Assembly: GCA_046155815.1 (NCBI GenBank)
Contig: JBJXFY010000371.1
Span: forward strand, 1-6,343
Source: JBJXFY01 sp046155815
Lineage (GTDB): Bacteria > Verrucomicrobiota > Verrucomicrobiia > Limisphaerales > CAIMTB01
Length of the DNA stretch: 6,343 bases
Reading direction: 5' to 3'
The notes under the pieces were generated by a model. That model did no database searches. It was not told the DNA's origin and saw only the letters and a program-made list of their open reading frames with translations. Of the stretch, positions 1-4,876 are shown one piece after another. The position numbers and the translations under genes are program-made. Position 1 is the stretch's first letter. Each line of letters begins with the position of its first letter.

Positions 1-726
1 CGGATGTCGGTGGAGCGGCACATCCGTGTCGTGAACCGCTCCGTCCTCCGGCACGGCGGCAAAGTACATCCGGCGGTCGGGCGAGAACCCGCCCTGCTCC
101 GTGGTGGTCCACTCGAGGAAGGGCTGCGCGGCGACGCCCAGCCCGCGGGCCGACCACTTCACGCGGATGAACGGGGCGACGAAGGAATCCACGTCGAACG
201 GCGGCGTCGTGACCACGGCGGCGGCGTTGGTGAGCGTGAGTGACCAGCCGCTCTTCTCGCCCAGGACACCGGACGCGGCGCCGGCGAGCATCCAGTTCGT
301 CGTGGACGTCGCGCGGTGGATGCCGAGTTCCGGGCCGTAGGGCAGGCCCTGCACGGAGAAATGCCAGCCGATGCCGCCGGCCTGCGTCCAGGTGGGGAAG
401 GGCCAGCCCTCGCTGTGCGCCAGGCCCTCGTGCTGCTGGGTGTGGACGTAGCCGTCGGCATTGATGCGCCGGTTCAGCAGATGACGGCGCACCGTGGCGC
501 GCAGCGCGTCCGTGGATGGTGCGTTGGTCGTATCCGCCCAGAGCAGGGACATGGGCAGCCATGCGTCCCAGAGCGTCGTGGCCGGCGGGGAGACGCGGTG
601 AAGCTCGAACAGCTGTTCGAGGCGGTCCAGTTCCGGGGCCAGGCCGGGAACCTCGAAGCGGGGCGTCGCCCTTGCGCGGACAGCGCCCAGGACCAGCAGC
701 ACGGTGATCAGCTTCAGGGCCGACAT
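1..726 (-). CDS. Secreted protein of unrecognised family, N-terminal part (cut by window edge)
   Basis: The reverse strand reads open for 242 codons from ATG at 726-724 to the left window edge, so the C-terminus is missing. The start is chosen because it gives a clean Sec signal peptide: MSALKLITVLLVLGAVRARA, with a short positive N-region, a hydrophobic core at residues 6-16 and a probable cleavage after ARA at residue 20. The mature part is rich in Trp and His: a WDAW segment at 53-57, then a conserved-looking aromatic patch at about 99-123 (HEGLAHSEGWPFPTW, then GGIGWHFS). The stretch around 180-215 looks like beta-strand sandwich sequence. I do not recognise the family with certainty. The Trp-rich motif and secretion are compatible with a carbohydrate-active protein of the six-hairpin glycosidase type, but that is a guess. 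It is divergent from the GNAT gene with 81 bp between them. No Shine-Dalgarno sequence precedes the start. The forward-strand reading of the same DNA is a shadow. Confidence 0.82.
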   Translation of the reverse strand, partial: MSALKLITVLLVLGAVRARATPRFEVPGLAPELDRLEQLFELHRVSPPATTLWDAWLPMSLLWADTTNAPSTDALRATVRRHLLNRRINADGYVHTQQHEGLAHSEGWPFPTWTQAGGIGWHFSVQGLPYGPELGIHRATSTTNWMLAGAASGVLGEKSGWSLTLTNAAAVVTTPPFDVDSFVAPFIRVKWSARGLGVAAQPFLEWTTTEQGGFSPDRRMYFAAVPEDGAVHDTDVPLHRHP

Positions 727-807
727 GAAGGAGTCGTTACGCGGAGGCCGGCCGTCGGGCAAGCTTGGGGCTGGACGGCCTCTCGCGCTTTGGGTTCCCC
801 TCCACCG
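727..807. promoter_or_regulatory. Divergent intergenic region with 7-bp inverted repeat
   Basis: This 81-bp gap separates the starts of the secreted-protein gene (minus) and the GNAT gene (plus), so promoters for both should lie in or overlap it. It holds a perfect 7-bp inverted repeat, GGCCGTC at 750-756 and GACGGCC at 774-780, with a 17-base spacer containing the palindrome AAGCTT at 761-766. The arm centres are 24 bp apart, a distance that would suit a dimeric regulator, but in DNA this rich in GC such a repeat can arise by chance. I see no convincing -35/-10 pair on either strand. Confidence 0.3.
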
Positions 808-1305
808 ATGGAACTCACCTTTCACGTCCGGCGTGCCGTCGCCGCGGACGCCGCGGCCATTGCCGAGTACAATGTGCGGCTGGCGTGGGAGACGGAGCAG
901 AAGCGGCTCGACCTTGCCACGGTCCGCACCGGCGTCGAGGCCGTGCTCAACGATCTCTCGAAGGGCGTGTACTATGTGGCCGACTGCGGCGGGGACGTGG
1001 TGGTGGGCCAGGTGTGCGTGACCTACGAGTGGAGTGACTGGCGGAACGGGAACTTCTGGTGGCTCCAGAGCGTGTACGTGGAGATGGGCTGGCGGGGGCG
1101 CGGGTTGTTCCGCAACCTGTTCACCCACGTCAAACGCGAGGCGGCGCGCGCCGGCAACGTGGTCGGCCTGCGGCTGTATGTGGAGGAGCACAACGCCGCG
1201 GCGCAGGAGGTGTACCGGCGGCGCGGGATGCAGCGGGCGGCGTACCAGGTGTTTGAGCTGGAAATCGAGCCGCGGGCCGGGCTGGAGGTGATCAAGCCGG
1301 GTTAG
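808..1305 (+). CDS. GNAT family N-acetyltransferase
   Basis: This is a 165-residue cytoplasmic enzyme that should transfer an acetyl group from acetyl-CoA to an amine; the substrate cannot be read from the sequence. The whole length fits a single GNAT domain. An N-terminal strand and helix (FHVRRAVAADAAAIAEYN, residues 5-22) is typical. Motif A follows at about 87-105: the strand QSVYVEMGWRGRGLFRNLF carries the acetyl-CoA pyrophosphate loop R-G-R-G at 96-99. Motif B is at about 121-140, with LRLYVEEHN followed by AAQEVYRRRGM, the usual strand, Asn and helix leading to the 'YxxxGF'-like end. The open frame extends upstream to 316, but that part is antisense to the secreted-protein gene and does not look like GNAT. 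ATG at 808 puts the family N-terminus at residue 1. No Shine-Dalgarno sequence precedes it. It stands alone: divergent from its left neighbour and convergent with the peptidase gene. Confidence 0.93.
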   Translation: MELTFHVRRAVAADAAAIAEYNVRLAWETEQKRLDLATVRTGVEAVLNDLSKGVYYVADCGGDVVVGQVCVTYEWSDWRNGNFWWLQSVYVEMGWRGRGLFRNLFTHVKREAARAGNVVGLRLYVEEHNAAAQEVYRRRGMQRAAYQVFELEIEPRAGLEVIKPG

Positions 1306-1313
1306 CGGCCGGC
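1296..1313. terminator. Possible weak bidirectional hairpin at convergent gene ends
   Basis: GCCGG at 1296-1300 can pair with CCGGC at 1309-1313 around an 8-base loop that contains the stop codon of the GNAT gene. It lies where the GNAT gene and the peptidase gene converge with only 12 bp between their stop codons. There is no U-tract on either side and the stem is only 5 bp, so it is at best a weak terminator and may be chance. Confidence 0.15.
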
Positions 1314-1317
1314 GCAC

Positions 1318-3381
1318 TTACTTCCCCAGATACTCGGCCAGCCAGTCGAAGATGGTCTTGTGCCAAAGCTCGCTGTTCTGCGGCTTCAGGACCCAGTGTC
1401 CCTCGTCAGGAAAGTAGAGGAGCTTGGAGGGGACGCCGCGGCGCTGGAGCGTCGTGAACAGCTGGTAGCCCTCGCTGACGGGCACGCGGAAATCGAGCTC
1501 GTTGTGGATGATCAGGTTGGGCGTCTTGAACCGGCCCGCAAAGCGGTGGGGTGAGTGCCGTTCAAAGTCCGGCGTCTCCCAGGGGATGCCATGTTCCCAT
1601 TCATCAAACCAGAGTTCCTCAGTTGTTCCGTACATCGAGTGGAAGTTGTACACGCCGCAGTGGGTGACGAGCGTCCTGAACTTGTCGGTATGGCCCTGGA
1701 ACCAGTTCATCATGTAACCGCCGAAGCTCGCGCCGGCCGAGGCCATCCGCCCGGTGTCAATCCACGGCTGCCGCTCAAGGTGGGCCAGCGCAGCCATCAG
1801 ATCCTCGAAGACCCGGCCGCCCCAGTCGCGGCTGATCTCGTCGGTGAACTGCTGTCCGAATCCGGTCGAGCCGCGGGGATTGGGCAGCGCGAGCACGTAG
1901 CCCTGCGCCGCCCAGAGCTGCGCATTCCAGCGGTGCGACCACGAGTCCATGAACGCGCCCTGCGGACCGCCGTGCACCCAGAACACCAGCGGCCACTTCC
2001 TTCCGGCGTCGAAGCCGGGCGGCTTCACGATCCACATCTGCACGGGAGTGCCGCCGGCCCCGGGCATGGTCACTGACTCCGGCTCGCTGAATTTCCAGGC
2101 GGCGGTGAGTTCACGGTTCAAGCGGGTCATTGCCGCCGGCGCGCCTCCTGTCAGCGGCGCGGAAGTCACTTCCGGCGGATGGTTGAACCGTGAATGGGTG
2201 AACACCACACGGTCGCCGGCCACGGAGATTTCGCCGGAGTTGCCCTGCGAGGTGAGCCTGCGCGGCGGGCCGCCTTCCACCGTGACGGCCCAAACGAGCT
2301 TGTGCCCCTGATCCTCGGCCTCGATGACGATCTGCCGGCTGTCGGGCGTCCACGCGATGTTTTCCACCGAGCGGTCGAACTCGGCCGTGAGGCTGCGCCG
2401 TTCGCCGGCCTGGAGATCAAGCAGGTGAAGCTGCCAGCGATCGGCCTCGAATCCGGGCCGGGCCTGGGCACGGTAGGCGAGCCAGCGGCCGTCGGGCGAG
2501 TACCTCGGGCATCCGTCGGCGGCGGGGTTGGTGGTAAGCTGGCGGCGCTCGCCCGTGGCCACGTTGACGGAGTAGAGATCGTGGTTGGTCAGCCACGCCT
2601 CCTCCCGCGTCGGGATGGGCGTGGCGGTGAACGCGACTTCCTTCCCGTCGGGCGAGAAGGCGAACTCGTCGCCGGCGCTGAAGGTCGTCGAGGTGGGCAC
2701 GGCGTCGCGGTCGCCGGGAGTGAGGTTCCGCGGCTCGCCGTCGGCGGCTCCGCCGGCCACCGGAACCACGAAGAGATGCTGGCGCCGGTCGTCCACCCAC
2801 GAGTCCCAGTGACGGAAGAGGAGCTGCGTGATCACGCGCGCCTTCACCTTGCTGTTCTCGCGGGCGTCGAGCTTTTCCTTGCTCAGCCGGTCGGCCTCGG
2901 CGAAGGGCTTGTCCGAAAATTCGGGGAACACGGCGGACACGAACGCGATGTGCCGGCCGTCCGGCGACCAGACGGGTGAGCCGGCCTCGGTGGCGAGGGT
3001 CGTGAGCTTGCGGGCCTCGCCGCCGGTGACGGGAATGGTCCAGACTTGGAAGCTGCCGTCGCGGTTGGACTCGAAGGCGAGCCACCTGCCGTCCGGCGAC
3101 CAGCGCGGGTGGCGGTCATGCTTGGGCGAGGCGGTGAACGGGCGCGGCGGCGCGGAGCCGTCGGCGGGCATGAGCCACACATCGCTGTCGGTGCGGTTCT
3201 CGGCCATCACCACCCGAGTCACGACAAAGGCGATCCATCGGCCATCCGGCGAAAGCTGTGGATCGGAGACGCGCTGAACCTTGAAGAGGTCGGCGAGTTC
3301 CATCGGTCGCGGGGAGGCGGCCATGAGGAGCCACGGGAGCAGCGCAAGGGCGGCCGTGGCGCCGGAGCGGCGGAGCATCAT
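1318..3381 (-). CDS. Exported S9 family (prolyl oligopeptidase-type) serine peptidase
   Basis: The 687-residue product is a peptidase of the S9 family, closest in layout to acylaminoacyl-peptidase/dipeptidyl-peptidase types that cut small peptides in the periplasm or outside the cell. An N-terminal signal peptide is seen (two Met, RR, then a hydrophobic core at about residues 8-21). A beta-propeller follows with PD40-type repeats ending in SPDGRW-like motifs near residues 41-52, 91-103, 135-147, 239-251, 291-303 and 341-353. The C-terminal alpha/beta-hydrolase domain begins near 440. It has the oxyanion segment HGGPQG at 470-475, the nucleophile elbow GASFGGY with Ser552, Asp630 in LDFRVP, and His662 in DEGHW, so the catalytic triad is complete. 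Length is usual for the family. The start is ambiguous: ATG at 3381 or 3378 gives the signal peptide, but the frame stays open upstream, including an ATG at 3528 overlapping the nnrS stop. It probably follows nnrS in one transcript. Confidence 0.93.
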   Translation of the reverse strand: MMLRRSGATAALALLPWLLMAASPRPMELADLFKVQRVSDPQLSPDGRWIAFVVTRVVMAENRTDSDVWLMPADGSAPPRPFTASPKHDRHPRWSPDGRWLAFESNRDGSFQVWTIPVTGGEARKLTTLATEAGSPVWSPDGRHIAFVSAVFPEFSDKPFAEADRLSKEKLDARENSKVKARVITQLLFRHWDSWVDDRRQHLFVVPVAGGAADGEPRNLTPGDRDAVPTSTTFSAGDEFAFSPDGKEVAFTATPIPTREEAWLTNHDLYSVNVATGERRQLTTNPAADGCPRYSPDGRWLAYRAQARPGFEADRWQLHLLDLQAGERRSLTAEFDRSVENIAWTPDSRQIVIEAEDQGHKLVWAVTVEGGPPRRLTSQGNSGEISVAGDRVVFTHSRFNHPPEVTSAPLTGGAPAAMTRLNRELTAAWKFSEPESVTMPGAGGTPVQMWIVKPPGFDAGRKWPLVFWVHGGPQGAFMDSWSHRWNAQLWAAQGYVLALPNPRGSTGFGQQFTDEISRDWGGRVFEDLMAALAHLERQPWIDTGRMASAGASFGGYMMNWFQGHTDKFRTLVTHCGVYNFHSMYGTTEELWFDEWEHGIPWETPDFERHSPHRFAGRFKTPNLIIHNELDFRVPVSEGYQLFTTLQRRGVPSKLLYFPDEGHWVLKPQNSELWHKTIFDWLAEYLGK

Positions 3382-3524
3382 GGCGCAAGGGCAGCGCAGG
3401 GGCGGCGGCGGCGTCAAGGCTGCGGGCAGTGCCTTCCGGCGCTGCTCGTGATCGAAGTCCTCCTCCCAGTCCACGTCGGATGGGTGAAGGGAATGATGGG
3501 CGTAACGGGAAAGCTGCCGCGAAG
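3382..3524 (-). other. Gap between nnrS-like gene and peptidase gene, open in the peptidase frame
   Basis: These 143 bases separate the nnrS-like stop from the chosen peptidase start. The peptidase frame is open throughout and contains an ATG at 3528-3526 that overlaps the nnrS stop as ATGA, preceded by GGAGG with a one-base spacer, which is too close for normal initiation. Translation from it would add 49 residues (charged DVDWEEDFDHEQRRK core, then a Pro run) in front of the signal peptide and would bury it. I counted A or T at the third position in 11 of 48 codons here against 2 of 25 at the start of the peptidase, so this part looks less like coding sequence than its neighbour. An imperfect inverted repeat lies at 3459-3490. 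The stretch is most likely a leader or spacer. Confidence 0.45.
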
Positions 3525-4724
3525 TCATCCCTCCGGGTCCGCGCGGCGCACGCCGGGCAGGATGCGCCAGCCCCACCACGCCAGCGCGCCGGCCCAGAGC
3601 AGCGCGGCATAGATGTAGTGGGTGGTCTGGATCTTGGGCCACAGGTCGCCGCTGACGCGCGTGGCCACGGCGACGATCACGATGGCGGCGACGCCCCAGA
3701 ACCAGCGGTTGTGCCCGTGCAGGCGCGCAAGCTGCCCGCTGTGGCCCAGCACGACGCGCGACGCCACGGTCAACGTGAGCAGCCCCAGCCCGCCCATCAG
3801 CGTCACATGGAGCCAGGCCACCGGCTGGATCGGTGAAGCCGCCACGAGGAGAGGCCCGGTCGGGATCAGCGCCAACGCGAGGCGAAGCACGCCGGCCACC
3901 GCTCCTGGCACGCGGGCCTTGCCCCACGGCACCTCGCGCGCGAGCCACAGTCCGAGCACTGCAGCCCGCAATGCGGCGCCCGTCCGTGGCCGGCCGCCGG
4001 CCTCGACCGCGAAGGACAGCAGGACCAGCGCGCCCACGGCGGCGGCCCGGCCCGCGGCGGGCCACCAGCCCGGTGGCGGACGGCGGGATTCGGGGAAATC
4101 CTCGCGCTGCGGCTGGTTGAAGAAACGCGGCAGCAGGAACGGGGCGATGCCCGCCGCCGGGAGCAGAAGAAATCCCTGATAGGAAAGCAGGTGCTGCCAG
4201 CGTGCCAGCGCGGGCGAAGGCGCGTCGGGATCGAGGACCAGCGCGATCACGGTGCCGGCGGCGGCGCAGCCCAGTCCGAGCGGCACGAGCAGGAAGCCCG
4301 GCGGCGGCACGTCCTGCCGCGCGGGCAGCCGCCGGGCGAGGGCTACGGCCAGCCAGCCGAGCAGCAGCAGGAAGAGCACGTCGCCAGCCGGCACTTTCCC
4401 GATGAACCAGCAGGCCACCATCGCCGCGTGCAGCACCACGAGGGGCGCGGTTTCCCACGGTCGGAACGGCTTCACGCCCAGCACGCGCGGCAGCGCGGTG
4501 CCGAGAAAGCCGGCGATGAACCCGCCGAAGAACCCCTGCGCCATGATCCGCGCGTGGCCCGCGCCGGGATACCACGCCAGCCACCCGGCGAGGTGCAGCG
4601 GCCACATCAGCGCGCCCAGCGCGCCCGCGACGGTCGCGGCGGGGAACAGCAGCCGGAACGGCTCGGCGCACGCGGCGGACCAGGAGATGCGGCCCGCCGG
4701 CCCGGCGTCGGCGTCGGTTTGCAT
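3525..4724 (-). CDS. nnrS: NnrS family multi-pass membrane protein
   Basis: This 399-residue protein is almost entirely hydrophobic and matches the length of NnrS, a haem- and copper-containing inner-membrane protein linked in other bacteria to denitrification and resistance to nitric oxide. Family features are visible in order: EPFRLLFPAA at 21-30 opening the first membrane segment, a WPLHLAGW segment with His44, HARIMAQGFFGGFIAGFLGTALPR at 57-80 with His57, FLLLPAAGIAPFLLPRFF at 185-202, LHVTLMGGLG at 305-314 with His306, and SRVVLGHSG at 322-330 with His328. These histidines are candidate metal or haem ligands. About ten to twelve membrane segments can be drawn. ATG at 4724 places the family N-terminus after about 20 residues. 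A large open frame in another register, running on into the peptidase gene, is an artefact of high GC. No FNR/Nnr-type or NsrR-type site is evident upstream. The peptidase gene lies downstream. Confidence 0.92.
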   Translation of the reverse strand: MQTDADAGPAGRISWSAACAEPFRLLFPAATVAGALGALMWPLHLAGWLAWYPGAGHARIMAQGFFGGFIAGFLGTALPRVLGVKPFRPWETAPLVVLHAAMVACWFIGKVPAGDVLFLLLLGWLAVALARRLPARQDVPPPGFLLVPLGLGCAAAGTVIALVLDPDAPSPALARWQHLLSYQGFLLLPAAGIAPFLLPRFFNQPQREDFPESRRPPPGWWPAAGRAAAVGALVLLSFAVEAGGRPRTGAALRAAVLGLWLAREVPWGKARVPGAVAGVLRLALALIPTGPLLVAASPIQPVAWLHVTLMGGLGLLTLTVASRVVLGHSGQLARLHGHNRWFWGVAAIVIVAVATRVSGDLWPKIQTTHYIYAALLWAGALAWWGWRILPGVRRADPEG

Positions 4725-4876
4725 GACGGCAGTTTACCGGCCCCGGCGCTCGAAGTCGTGATCCCGGTCAAGCCGGCGGGCGGAGGATGCTTCACGCAAT
4801 CGTCACCTGACCGCCATCCCGGCGAGACGCGGGGGCGGATCATGGCTCTCCCAACTTGATGCCGCACCCACGTCGT
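4725..4876. promoter_or_regulatory. Divergent intergenic region between nnrS-like and choice-of-anchor I genes
   Basis: This 152-bp gap must carry promoters for both flanking genes, which point away from each other. I find no convincing -35/-10 pair. A TTGACC hexamer lies on the minus strand at 4770-4765, but no matching -10 stands 16-18 bases downstream; a TAAACT hexamer near 4736-4731 is 29 bases away. The notable element is the hairpin at 4811-4838, listed separately. A smaller repeat, CCGG at 4764-4767 and 4773-4776 around TCAAG, could also fold. Confidence 0.4.
4811..4838 (+). promoter_or_regulatory. GC-rich stem-loop upstream of choice-of-anchor I gene
   Basis: CCGCC at 4811-4815 pairs with GGCGG at 4834-4838, and CCCG at 4818-4821 pairs with CGGG at 4830-4833. 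The two helices are separated by a two-base AT bulge, and the loop is GCGAGACG. The nine G-C pairs make a stable hairpin on either strand. It ends 38 bases before the ATG of the choice-of-anchor I gene and lies 87 bases before the nnrS-like start. It has no U-tract, so it is not a standard terminator. It could be a 5' leader structure or an operator. Confidence 0.4.

Noticed and set aside
316..807. The N-terminal extension of the GNAT reading frame back to ATG at 316.
   Set aside because: It overlaps the secreted-protein gene on the other strand. Its composition is unlike GNAT, and the family N-terminus starts at the ATG at 808.
1555..2076. A 173-codon plus-strand open frame opposite the catalytic domain of the peptidase.
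   Set aside because: It is the mirror of conserved hydrolase sequence that includes the Ser552 elbow, with no domain of its own.
2194..2979. A 261-codon plus-strand open frame opposite the peptidase gene.
   Set aside because: It is antisense to the PD40 propeller coding region, whose repeated SPDGRW motifs produce the repeated Pro/Val/Gly/Arg pattern. No independent domain is seen.
2885..3310. Repeated short GC motifs (GCCGTCCGGCGA-like) that look like a DNA repeat array.
   Set aside because: They are the antisense of the SPDGRW-type PD40 repeats at irregular spacing, so they reflect protein repeats and not a CRISPR or tandem DNA repeat.
1318..4671. A single 1117-codon minus-strand reading frame that could be taken as one large fusion protein.
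   Set aside because: Its first 380 or so codons are an off-frame reading of the nnrS-like gene and give Arg/Ala/Pro-rich nonsense. Only the part from 3381 downward is the S9 peptidase.
4855..4859. A TTGAT half-site resembling an FNR/Nnr box upstream of the choice-of-anchor I gene.
   Set aside because: The matching ATCAA half at four bases' distance is absent, so a single pentamer carries no weight.
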